Shown in pieces: positions 27,103-34,944 of a stretch of DNA of 64,000 nt. The stretch is from positions 1 to 64,000 of the forward strand of contig NZ_WWDL01000020.1 of assembly GCF_009848505.1 (NCBI RefSeq), in the 5' to 3' direction. The number at the start of each line of letters is the position of its first letter. Position 1 is the first letter of the stretch. Origin of the DNA: Muricoccus harenae (lineage in GTDB: Bacteria > Pseudomonadota > Alphaproteobacteria > Acetobacterales > Acetobacteraceae). The notes below the pieces were generated by a model. That model was given only the letters and a program-made list of their open reading frames with translations. It was not told the origin of the DNA and ran no database searches. A program made the translations under genes and the position numbers.

Positions 27103-28623
27103 ATGCAGGAGGCGGCAGCACCCCGTCCGTCAGCCCTCGGATTGCAGCCCGGGGCCTTCGCGGCATCCGGGCGTAACGGATTCGCCGTGGCGCTGCTGCT
27201 GCTTGCGGTGGCCGTGCTGGCGCGCCTCGCCTTCTACGGGAACCCGGTAATCGAAGGCGACGAGCAGTTCTACCTGCTTGTCGGCGACCGATTGCTGCAG
27301 GGGACGCTGCCCTATGTCGGGGTCTGGGACCGAAAGCCCGTCGGGCTGTTCCTGATCTATGCCGCCATCCGCGCATTGGGTGGCGAGGGCATCGTCCAGT
27401 ACCAGATCGTGGCGACACTCTTCGCCGCCGGCACCGCCTTCCTCGTCACGCGCATCGCTGCCGAGGTCGCATCGTCACGGGGAGCGCTGTTCGCCGGAAT
27501 CACCTACATCCTCTGGCTGAACGTCTTCGGCGGCGAGGGCGGCCAGTCGCCGATCTTCTACAATCTTCCCGTCGCCGGGGCCGCCTTGTTGACCCTATGG
27601 GCTGTCGCGCGGCCTGGATCCCCGGCGCGGCTGCTCGGGCTCGGCGCCGCGGCGATGCTCGCCATCGGCTTGGCGATGCAGATCAAGTACACGGCGGTGT
27701 TCGAGGGGATGTTCTTCGGCTGCGCCCTTCTCTGGGCCGGATGGCGCTCGCGTGCCGCTCCCTTGCGTCTCCTGCTCTGCGCCGCCGCCTGGATTGCCTG
27801 CGCCCTGCTGCCCACCCTGGCCGCGCTGGCCTCCTATGCCGCCATGGGCGAGCTCCAGGCCTTCGTCTTCGCCAACTTCACCTCGGTGTTCCAGCGCAAC
27901 ACGGCAGCGGTGGGCTCGGCGCTCGGGCGACTGGCCTCCATGGCCGGGCTTCTGCTCCCCCTGGCCGCATGCGCCGTGCTCGGGCTGCGGATGGCGCGCC
28001 GTGCCGCCGGGAAGCCGGAGGCGCTTCGCGTGGCGGGCTTCCTGGCCGGATGGCTGGCGATGGCCGTGGCGGGCGTGCTGCTGTTCGGCACTTACTACAA
28101 CCACTATGCCCTTCCGCTGCTGGTGCCGCTCTCTGTCGCGGCCGCGTCGCTGCTCGGCTCATCCGCGGCGCGTCTGGGCCCCATTCCGGCCATGCTGGCG
28201 CTGTCGCTCGTGGCGGTAACCGCCACCGGGGTGATCACCGCCATGCACCTGCGCTCCCGCGGGAATGGCTCGGAGGTCCGGGCACTGGCCGAGGCGGTGA
28301 CGCCCGGCGCCTCCCTCTACGTCTTCGACGGCGAGACCATCCTTTACTTCCTCACGCGAAGTCCCCTGCCGACCCCTTACGTCTTCCCGACCCATCTGAA
28401 CGACCTGCGGGAGGTGGGCGGGATCGGCGTCGACCCCGTGGCCGAGCTGCGCCGCATCCTGGCCTCGCGCCCCGCCTTCATCGCCACGACCGACACCACG
28501 CGTCCCCGGATCAATCCGGCATCCTGGGCCTTGCTGTCCGAGGCACTGCGGACCGAGTACCAGCCGATCCGCAGCGTGAAGATCGGGAACCGGAACCGGG
28601 TGCTCTATCGGCGGCTTCGGTGA
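27103..28623 (+). CDS. GT-C-type (ArnT/PMT-like) membrane glycosyltransferase
   Basis: This 506-residue multi-pass membrane protein carries the acidic catalytic-site motif EGDEQFYLLVGDRLLQG in the first periplasmic loop, then VWDRKPVGLF, as in family 39/ArnT-like enzymes that use polyprenyl-phosphate sugars on the periplasmic side. About ten membrane segments follow, then a soluble C-terminal tail of about 110 residues. It follows SPT by 49 bp on the same strand. Possible substrate: the flipped (glyco)sphingolipid or lipid A; unproven. Confidence 0.75.
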   Translation: MQEAAAPRPSALGLQPGAFAASGRNGFAVALLLLAVAVLARLAFYGNPVIEGDEQFYLLVGDRLLQGTLPYVGVWDRKPVGLFLIYAAIRALGGEGIVQYQIVATLFAAGTAFLVTRIAAEVASSRGALFAGITYILWLNVFGGEGGQSPIFYNLPVAGAALLTLWAVARPGSPARLLGLGAAAMLAIGLAMQIKYTAVFEGMFFGCALLWAGWRSRAAPLRLLLCAAAWIACALLPTLAALASYAAMGELQAFVFANFTSVFQRNTAAVGSALGRLASMAGLLLPLAACAVLGLRMARRAAGKPEALRVAGFLAGWLAMAVAGVLLFGTYYNHYALPLLVPLSVAAASLLGSSAARLGPIPAMLALSLVAVTATGVITAMHLRSRGNGSEVRALAEAVTPGASLYVFDGETILYFLTRSPLPTPYVFPTHLNDLREVGGIGVDPVAELRRILASRPAFIATTDTTRPRINPASWALLSEALRTEYQPIRSVKIGNRNRVLYRRLR

Positions 28624-28651
28624 CCAGGCCAGCCGGCGCCCGGCGTGAAGC

Positions 28652-29602
28652 CTAGCGCACAGCCCCACGCCGCCGCAGCCGCCAGAGCAGGAGCGGCGCC
28701 GCGAGCACGGGATGCCGGCGCTGCCAGTCCGTCAGCTCCACCGTCACGCCCGAATGGCGCGCGACCTTCGAGGCGAGGTAGTCCGGCCCACCATCGAAGG
28801 TGAAGGCGGCCTTGACGAGGCGCATCACGTTCAGCGCCTTCCCGCAGGCGCGGCGCAGCGCCCAGGACCGGTTCCAGTCGCCGACCGGCCCTGGCCGCAG
28901 CCGCCCCTCGCCATCCGTGGCAGCCGAAAGGCCGAGCCGGGCCAAAGCGGGCGGCAGCACCCGCCTGTACCAGTCAGGCGATGTGGCGAGCAGCCGGTCC
29001 GGCCGGTTGCCGCGTTCGGCGCGAAGCTCGGCGCGATAGGTATGGGCGAAGAGCCCGCGCCAATATTCATCCGGCGTGCCGGCGGGCGGCCCCAGCCGCA
29101 CAGCCCAGAGGGCCGCGGTCTCCACCGCCTGGGCCACCGCCCTCTCCACCCGCAGCCGGGCCGCCGGATCACGTGCATGGACCAGGGTGGAGGGCTGGCA
29201 GAACCGGGCCCAGATCGTGGTGTCCAGCGCCTCGGCGCGGACCTTTCGCTCGAACTGGCGCAGGCTCATCACCGCCACCTTGGCGCGGACCGGACCGGCC
29301 GGGCCGTCGCAGCGCCAATGCAGGACGTTGGGCGGCAGAAGGGCGTTGAAGAAGGCCAGCAGCGGGCGGCGGTAGAAGGCCTTGCGCCCGCTGGTCAGCA
29401 CATAGAGGTCCAGCAGGCCGGAGCCGTCACCGTCCCGCCGGCAGGCCCCGTAGAACAGCACCGCCTCCACGCCCGTGCCGTGCCGGGCCAGGATGTCCTC
29501 GGCCAGTTGCCGGGCGGCCAGCATGGCAGGGTTCGGCTCCGGCGGGGGGGACAACTCGGCTGCGACCAACCCCTCCAGCGCGTCACGGGTGGGCGTCGTC
29601 AT
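28652..29602 (-). CDS. Tam41-like nucleotidyltransferase-fold protein
   Basis: This 316-residue soluble protein has a central AVLFYGACRR...LLDLYVL segment resembling the G-[SA]...D of polymerase-beta-type nucleotidyltransferases. It also has RAKVAVMSLRQFERKV and TIWARFCQPSTLV, reminiscent of mitochondrial CDP-diacylglycerol synthase Tam41 (YGSG...DF). Similarity is by eye and moderate. The usual GS is GA here and the second metal Asp is not obvious, so activity is uncertain. It overlaps the lipid kinase gene by 4 bp, suggesting a role in nucleotide activation of the phosphorylated lipid or head group. Confidence 0.6.
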   Translation of the reverse strand: MTTPTRDALEGLVAAELSPPPEPNPAMLAARQLAEDILARHGTGVEAVLFYGACRRDGDGSGLLDLYVLTSGRKAFYRRPLLAFFNALLPPNVLHWRCDGPAGPVRAKVAVMSLRQFERKVRAEALDTTIWARFCQPSTLVHARDPAARLRVERAVAQAVETAALWAVRLGPPAGTPDEYWRGLFAHTYRAELRAERGNRPDRLLATSPDWYRRVLPPALARLGLSAATDGEGRLRPGPVGDWNRSWALRRACGKALNVMRLVKAAFTFDGGPDYLASKVARHSGVTVELTDWQRRHPVLAAPLLLWRLRRRGAVR

Positions 29603-30558
29603 GGCGTCACGAAGGCGACGTGCCCGGGCGCGGAAAGGATCAGTCCCTCCGGCCCCGGGTTGAACACTTCCCCATCCAGCACGAAGCCTGTGCGGAGACG
29701 GACAGCGAGCCGCTCCGCTTGGCCGCTGCGATAGCCCGCCCCCGGCATCCAGGGACGCGGCCGACCCTGGCGGGCTGCCCAGAGCGCCGCCAGCAGACGC
29801 TTCGGCGGTGCCGCCACATCGAGCCAGCGCACCGGCCCCTGCCCCTCTCCCCAGAAGGGCCAGAGACCCAGCATCAGCCGGTCGAGGGAGGTAGCCATCA
29901 CCAGGAAGCGGTGGCCCTCATGCGGCGGCAGGCCTTCCGGCGCCACGGTCATGGGCGCGCCGGCCCGCAGCGGATGGTCGCTCTGCCAAACCGCGCGCCG
30001 CGCAATGCCCGCCAGGGCCAGCAGCACCGCGAGACGGTCATGGATGCCGCGGCGGTGCAGCGCCCGTTCGGCCAGCAGCTTCGCCTCGGTGAAGGCACCG
30101 GCGCCGAAGAGCAGGCCGCGCAAGGGTTCCGCTCCATCAAGTCCCGGCCTCGCGACCTCCAGCACCGGCAGCAGCCTCCTGCTCAGCGTTCCACGCCCGG
30201 CCGCCTCCCGCAGCTGCCCGAGCGCCGCCTCCCCAGGGCCTGGCGTGCCGAGCACGCGCGCGGCGAGGTTGGTCTTCCCCGTCGCCAGCAGCGCGATTTT
30301 GGGCGGATGCTCGCCGAAGGCTGCCGGCAGGGCCGTCAGCACCTCGCGCAGCGTGCCGTCGCCGCCCTGCACGGCCAGAAGATCCACCCCTTCGGCCGCA
30401 AAGCCCGCCAGGGCCGTCCTCAACTCCGCCCGGGTGGCCGGTGCCGCCCGCGGCAGTCCTTCCGCCTGCGCGCCGAGCCCGAACCGCCCTTCGCGCAGCG
30501 AGCGGCTCATCGGGTTGGTGATAAGGCCGATGCGTCGTGCACCGGCGGGTGCGCTCAT
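29599..30558 (-). CDS. lipid kinase (ceramide/diacylglycerol kinase family, CpgB-like)
   Basis: This 319-residue enzyme of the DAGK-catalytic superfamily has the nucleotide-binding signature VQGGDGTLREV (GGDGT at 65-69), an early ITNPMSR segment, and a C-terminal VLDGEVFNPG motif (D-G-E). It phosphorylates a lipid hydroxyl with ATP at the inner leaflet. In Caulobacter the kinase in the sphingolipid cluster makes ceramide-1-phosphate, and the same role is likely here. It is coupled by 4-bp overlaps to the CDP-alcohol enzyme upstream and the Tam41-like gene downstream. Confidence 0.82.
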   Translation of the reverse strand: MSAPAGARRIGLITNPMSRSLREGRFGLGAQAEGLPRAAPATRAELRTALAGFAAEGVDLLAVQGGDGTLREVLTALPAAFGEHPPKIALLATGKTNLAARVLGTPGPGEAALGQLREAAGRGTLSRRLLPVLEVARPGLDGAEPLRGLLFGAGAFTEAKLLAERALHRRGIHDRLAVLLALAGIARRAVWQSDHPLRAGAPMTVAPEGLPPHEGHRFLVMATSLDRLMLGLWPFWGEGQGPVRWLDVAAPPKRLLAALWAARQGRPRPWMPGAGYRSGQAERLAVRLRTGFVLDGEVFNPGPEGLILSAPGHVAFVTP

Positions 30559-31682
30559 CCTTCCAGCCAGGAGCGCAGCGGTGCGCGGCGCCGCGCCAGC
30601 CCCGCCTGCACCGTCACCACCACCTGCTCGAGGCAGCCGAAGACCGTCCAGGCCGCGACCGCCAGCATGCCCAGATCGGGCCGCCCGGCCAGGGTGCCCA
30701 GGCTGAGCAGCAGCAGATTCGGGTTCCGCCGCGCGATCCACAGTCGGAAGAAGCTGTCGAAGCGGCGCCAGACATGGATCTCCATGCCGTAGAGGGCGAT
30801 GAACAGCCCCTCCTGCAGCCGCTGCAGCACATAGCCGCCGAAGACGATGGCGCCGATCGTTACGGGATGGGCGAGCGGAAGGCCCGCGGCGCCCAGGCCA
30901 TAGATCCAGGCGAGCCACCAGAACGGCGGGTGGATCAGGTCGATGGCGTGGTCGAAGACATTGCCGAAGGGCGTCGAGGTCAGCGTCACCCGCGCCAGCT
31001 TGCCGTCCACCGTATCGAGGAAGGTCATCACCCAGGCGGCCAGCAGCCCAGGCAGGAAATAGCCTTCCGCGAATAGCCAGAGCGCCAGGAAGACCAGCAC
31101 CAGGCTCGCCAGGGTCACCTGGTTCGGCGTGATGCCAAGGACGGCGCAGCCCCGCACGACATGGAAGGCGGGACGGGGCCAGACATGTTTGGTGATGGCA
31201 TCGGTGACGCCCTTGTAGGAGCCGCCGAACATCTCCCATTCGGCCGCCCGGCGGGTCTCGGGGGCCAGCCGCAGGAGATAGGGGTTGCCGCGCTTGCGCA
31301 GCGCCTTGTTGTAGCTCTCCGTCAGCGCGGCGGGCCGTAAGGGTTTCAGCCCGGCGAAGGCCGCGTCCGCCGCCTCGCGTCCTGCTTCCAGCGCGGCCGC
31401 GACGGCGGCGGCGGATGCCCCGGCCGGCAGATGCGCCGCGACTGGCCGGCCATCCTCCGGCCGGCAGAGCAGCACGCCCGGGCTTTTCGCCAGGCCGGCG
31501 ACCAGCGACGCGTCAAAGACATGGTCCGCCCGCAGGAGGAGCAGGCCAGTCCCATTGGGTGCGCCCGCGCCGTCCCAGGGCGCGACATCCGCGATCCCGG
31601 CCCGACCGAGGGCCCGGCGGAGCAGGACGGAGCCGGGCATGCTCCAGATCGGGACAGGCGATTCCCCCAGCAGCCGGGCCAC
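30555..31682 (-). CDS. CDP-alcohol phosphotransferase with nucleotidyltransferase-like N-terminus
   Basis: This protein of about 375 residues has two parts. The C-terminal ~210 residues are a membrane CDP-alcohol phosphatidyltransferase with the full motif D223-x2-DG-x2-AR-x8-G-x3-D-x3-D248. The N-terminal ~165 residues resemble the C-terminal half of an NTP-transferase (LLLLRADHVFD, then YNKALRKRGNPY and SYKGVTDAITKHVWP), as in bifunctional IPCT/DIPPS enzymes, but the G-x-G nucleotide loop is absent. The likely role is transfer of a phospho-alcohol to or from the lipid using a CDP donor made elsewhere. GTG at 31682 is the only good start before the divergent gene. Confidence 0.8.
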   Translation of the reverse strand: MARLLGESPVPIWSMPGSVLLRRALGRAGIADVAPWDGAGAPNGTGLLLLRADHVFDASLVAGLAKSPGVLLCRPEDGRPVAAHLPAGASAAAVAAALEAGREAADAAFAGLKPLRPAALTESYNKALRKRGNPYLLRLAPETRRAAEWEMFGGSYKGVTDAITKHVWPRPAFHVVRGCAVLGITPNQVTLASLVLVFLALWLFAEGYFLPGLLAAWVMTFLDTVDGKLARVTLTSTPFGNVFDHAIDLIHPPFWWLAWIYGLGAAGLPLAHPVTIGAIVFGGYVLQRLQEGLFIALYGMEIHVWRRFDSFFRLWIARRNPNLLLLSLGTLAGRPDLGMLAVAAWTVFGCLEQVVVTVQAGLARRRAPLRSWLEG

Positions 31683-31730
31683 GGGCGCGGCTGGCGCCGG
31701 CGCGGCGGACGGGCGAGATTGGGGCGCCCC

Positions 31731-32675
31731 ATGTCCTTTATCCTCGCGCACCTCTCGGACTTGCACCTGCCTGTTCCCCCTGGGGCTCTGCGCCCGCTCG
31801 GGCAGCTCGCGGGGAAGCGCTTGCTGGCCTATCTGGCCTGGCGGCGCAAGCGCCAGCGGGCGGTGCCCTCCGATGCGTTGCTGGCGGATATCGCGGCCTC
31901 CGGCGCCGACCACATTGCGGTCACGGGCGATCTCACGAACCTTGCCCTGCCCGCGGAGTTCGCGGCCGCGCGGGACTGGCTGGAGCGGCTGGGCCCGCCC
32001 GACCGGCTGACGGTGGTGCCGGGCAACCATGACGCGACAGTGGCCGTGCCATGGGCCGCCGGCATCGGAACCTGGCAGGCCTGGATGACGGATGACGCGC
32101 CGGCCCCGGGCGCCGTTCCCTTCCCTTTCCTGCATCGCCGCGGGCCGCTGGCGCTGATCGGGCTTTCCTCCGCGGTGCCGACCATGCCCGGCTCGGCGGC
32201 AGGTCGGCTGGGCGCGGCGCAGCTTGCCCGCCTGCCGGCGCTGCTCGATGCCATGGGTCGCGAGGGGCTGTTCCGGGTCGTGCTGGTGCATCATCCGCCC
32301 GCCCTAGGGCCGGGTGGGCGGCGCAAGGCGCTGGGCGACCGTGCGGCGCTGCGCGGCATCCTCGGCCGACACGGGGCGGAGCTGGTGCTGCATGGGCATC
32401 ACCACGTTCCGCTCCAGGACGAGCTTCCAGGGCCGGCGGGCCCGGTGCCCGTGCTGGGCACACCGCAGGCCCTGGCCACCGGGCGCGAAAGGCCAGGCTG
32501 GCAGCTGCACCGGATCAGTCGGGGCGGGGAAGGCTGGCAGCTCGAAACCACCCTCCGTCTCCAGGATCCGGCCACCGGCGCCTTCCGCGATGCCCGGCAC
32601 TGGACGCGGCGGCTGGCGCCGTCGGTCAGTAGCGAAGCCGGATCGTCATGCGGGATTCACCCGGCGGCGCGGTGA
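31731..32675 (+). CDS. metallophosphoesterase (CpdA-like)
   Basis: This 314-residue calcineurin-type phosphoesterase has the complete two-metal motif set: HLSDLHL, GDLTN, PGNHD, VHHPP and LHGHHH. Homologues hydrolyse cyclic nucleotides, phosphodiesters or lipid pyrophosphates (CpdA, LpxH relatives). It is divergent from the CDP-alcohol enzyme with a 48-bp gap and sits in the head-group section of the sphingolipid locus, so dephosphorylation or diphosphate cleavage of a lipid intermediate is plausible. The C-terminus overlaps the convergent DUF2141 gene by 50 bp. Confidence 0.85.
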   Translation: MSFILAHLSDLHLPVPPGALRPLGQLAGKRLLAYLAWRRKRQRAVPSDALLADIAASGADHIAVTGDLTNLALPAEFAAARDWLERLGPPDRLTVVPGNHDATVAVPWAAGIGTWQAWMTDDAPAPGAVPFPFLHRRGPLALIGLSSAVPTMPGSAAGRLGAAQLARLPALLDAMGREGLFRVVLVHHPPALGPGGRRKALGDRAALRGILGRHGAELVLHGHHHVPLQDELPGPAGPVPVLGTPQALATGRERPGWQLHRISRGGEGWQLETTLRLQDPATGAFRDARHWTRRLAPSVSSEAGSSCGIHPAAR

Positions 32676-33111
32676 AGCGCACATCGCTGAAGGACGGCAG
32701 GCCGATGGTGGTCGGGGCGTCGTTGGAGAAGCCGTAGCCTTCGGCGGGTATGCCGATCAGGTTGCGGTTGAAGTCGTGGTCATTGTTTTCGTCATGATAG
32801 ACCGCGATGGCGTAGTCGCCGGGCGCGGAGAGCGCGAAGCAGGCCTCCACCGAGGGGGCCCGCAGCATGATGCGCTGGCGTGCCAGATAGGCGCGGCGGG
32901 CCAGGAAGGCCTCAGCCCGGGGGCCATAGATCGTGACGGTGACATTGCCCGCCACCCGGCGCGCTCCGGTGACCGTCACCCGCAGCCTTGGTCCTGCCGG
33001 CGCTTCCGGCGCGGCGCAGGCCGTGGCGCGGGGCTCGGCCGCCCGGGCCAGGCCGGCGCCCGCGAGCAGCGGGACTGCCAGGAAAAGGAGGGCCAGCACC
33101 GCGAGGCGCAC
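32626..33111 (-). CDS. secreted DUF2141 protein
   Basis: This 161-residue protein has a clear signal peptide (VRLAVLALLFLAVPLLAG...ARAAEP) and a DUF2141 domain: VTIYGPRAEAF, the acidic YHDENNDHDFNRNLIGIP motif, and YGFSNDA. It is predicted to be a beta-rich periplasmic protein. The Asp/Asn-rich loop suggests Ca2+ or lipid head-group binding, but the family has no established function. GTG at 33111 is chosen since it immediately precedes the signal sequence. It is divergent from the HIT gene. Confidence 0.85.
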   Translation of the reverse strand: MRLAVLALLFLAVPLLAGAGLARAAEPRATACAAPEAPAGPRLRVTVTGARRVAGNVTVTIYGPRAEAFLARRAYLARQRIMLRAPSVEACFALSAPGDYAIAVYHDENNDHDFNRNLIGIPAEGYGFSNDAPTTIGLPSFSDVRFTAPPGESRMTIRLRY

Positions 33112-33265
33112 CGGCTGTGACCCTGGCTGTACCCCTGGCGGAAACCCGGCGCCGGGCCCGAACTGGCGGGGCCTGGGGCCAGCACCTATAGTCCGCCCGA
33201 AGTGGTCCCGGGCTGTGCCAGGGCCCGCCTGGCTTACCCGTGATACCGGCCGCGCGAGATTCCAC

Positions 33266-33709
33266 ATGCCAAGCGCCACGCTCACCAAATTCGGTTATCC
33301 CGCCACGCTGATCGGCGAGACCGACCACTGGACCGTGCTTCTGCGGCCGCAGCAGGTCACGCTCGGCTCGCTGGTGCTGATCTGCCGCGAGCCGGTCACC
33401 AGCTTCAGCGCCGCCAGTCCCGCGGCCTTTGCCGACCTGCATGCCGCCGTCGCCCGGATCGAGGCGATCCTGCGGGAATTCGTCGGCTATGAGAAGATCA
33501 ACTACCTCATGCTGATGATGGTGGACCCGGACGTCCACTTCCACGTCATCCCCCGCTACAGCGGCGAGCGCACCCATCTCGGCCGCAGCTTCCCCGATGC
33601 GGGCTGGCCCGGCCCGCCGGCGCTGGGCCAGGCGGTGGAGCCGGAGGATGCGCTGCGCGACGACCTCCTCCGGCGCCTGCGCGACGCCTGGGCAGCCGCC
33701 GGAGCGTGA
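33266..33709 (+). CDS. HIT-family protein
   Basis: This 147-residue cytosolic protein has the histidine-triad motif HFHVIPRY near residue 92 (variant of HxHxHxx; the third position is Ile-Pro rather than His) and the YEKINYLMLMM strand. HIT enzymes hydrolyse or transfer nucleoside monophosphates from phosphoramidates or dinucleotides. Its stop overlaps the LptF-like start (GTGA), so it is co-translated with the putative lipid exporter. Processing a nucleotide by-product of head-group synthesis is possible but speculative. Confidence 0.85.
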   Translation: MPSATLTKFGYPATLIGETDHWTVLLRPQQVTLGSLVLICREPVTSFSAASPAAFADLHAAVARIEAILREFVGYEKINYLMLMMVDPDVHFHVIPRYSGERTHLGRSFPDAGWPGPPALGQAVEPEDALRDDLLRRLRDAWAAAGA

Positions 33710-34944
33710 GCCGCCGACCCGCCGCCGGCATCGACCGGGGGCCACCGGCCGCGAGCGGGCTGGTCAGCCGCTACATGCTGCGGCTTCTGGCGAAGCCGCT
33801 CGCGGGGACGCTGCTGCTGGTCTTGCCGGCGCTGCTGATGGAGCGGCTGCTGCGGCTGTTCAACCTGCTGGCCGGTGCCGGAAGCCCTGCTTCCTCCATC
33901 GTCGAGCTGCTGCTCTACCTGATCCCGCATTACCTCGGCCTGGCGGTCCCGGCGGCCCTTTTCCTCGCCGTCTATGTGGTCGTCGCGCGGCTGAGCCAGG
34001 ACCATGAGCTGGATGCGCTGCAGGCCTCAGGCTTTTCGCTGGCGCGGCTGAGCTGGCCGTTCCTGGCGGTCGGGCTGCTCTGCGCGGCGATTGGTGTCGG
34101 GCTCTACGGCTATGTCCAGCCACTCAGCCGCTATGCCTATCGCGCGGCCTTCCATGCGCTGACCAATGCGGGCTGGAACGCCACGCTGGTACCCGGGGAA
34201 TTCGTGCAGATCGGCAAGCAGTTGACGGTGTTCGTCGACCGCCGCGATGCCGCGGGCGGGCTCCTGCACGGCGTGTTCCTGCACCAGCGGCGGGAGGATG
34301 GCGCCGAGGTGCTGACCACCGCCGCCACGGGGCGGCTTCTGGTCAGCCCCGAGGCGAGCGAGCTGATGATGGAGCTGGAGGAGGGGCAGCAGGTCACGCG
34401 CCTTCCTAACGGGGAGACCTCGACGCTGAGCTTCGCCAGCTCGGCCCAGTCCCGGCCCTTCGTCCGGCGCCTTCCCATCTTCCGGATGCGGGGCGTGGAT
34501 GAGCGGGAGATGACCCTGGGGGAACTCTGGGCGGCCGACGCCTCGTCGGACCCACCAGTGGCGCGCCGCCGCATGGAGGGCGAGTTGCACGGGCGGCTCG
34601 TGCGTGCGGCCTCCCTTCTGCTCCTGCCGCTGTTGGCGATGCCCATGGGGCTGGCGGCCAAGCGGTCCCGGCGATCGGTCGCCATCCTGCTGGGTGCCGT
34701 GATCCTGGTTGTCTATCAACAGGCGCTGCAGCTGATGGAATCCCTGGGCGATGTCGGGCGGATCGATCCGCGCCCCGCACTCTGGATCCTCTTCCTGCTC
34801 TTCGCCGCCTTCGCCATCGCGATCTTCCGGCACAGCAACCGGCATCCGGATGAAGGGGCCTTCGACAGCGTGCTGGCCCGGCTCGATGCGATCGCGAGCA
34901 TCGTCGCAGGTTGGCTGCCGCGGCGGCTGAGAGCCTCTCCGTGA
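33706..34944 (+). CDS. LptF-like permease (YjgP/YjgQ family)
   Basis: This 412-residue protein has the YjgP/YjgQ layout: three N-terminal membrane helices, a periplasmic beta-jellyroll domain of about 150 residues (LVPGEFVQIGKQLTVFVDRR onward), and three C-terminal helices (PLLAMPMGLAAKRSRRS). With LptG and the LptB ATPase such proteins extract lipids from the inner membrane for transport to the outer membrane. It overlaps LptG by 4 bp. GTG at 33706 is the coupled start; ATG at 33772 would fit family N-termini as well. It may be the LPS system or a sphingolipid-dedicated copy. Confidence 0.85.
   Translation: MSRRPAAGIDRGPPAASGLVSRYMLRLLAKPLAGTLLLVLPALLMERLLRLFNLLAGAGSPASSIVELLLYLIPHYLGLAVPAALFLAVYVVVARLSQDHELDALQASGFSLARLSWPFLAVGLLCAAIGVGLYGYVQPLSRYAYRAAFHALTNAGWNATLVPGEFVQIGKQLTVFVDRRDAAGGLLHGVFLHQRREDGAEVLTTAATGRLLVSPEASELMMELEEGQQVTRLPNGETSTLSFASSAQSRPFVRRLPIFRMRGVDEREMTLGELWAADASSDPPVARRRMEGELHGRLVRAASLLLLPLLAMPMGLAAKRSRRSVAILLGAVILVVYQQALQLMESLGDVGRIDPRPALWILFLLFAAFAIAIFRHSNRHPDEGAFDSVLARLDAIASIVAGWLPRRLRASP

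Noticed and set aside
30555-32294. N-terminal extension of the CDP-alcohol enzyme to 32294
   Set aside because: The extension runs antisense through the metallophosphoesterase, whose full motif set is present; GTG at 31682 is the first sensible start.
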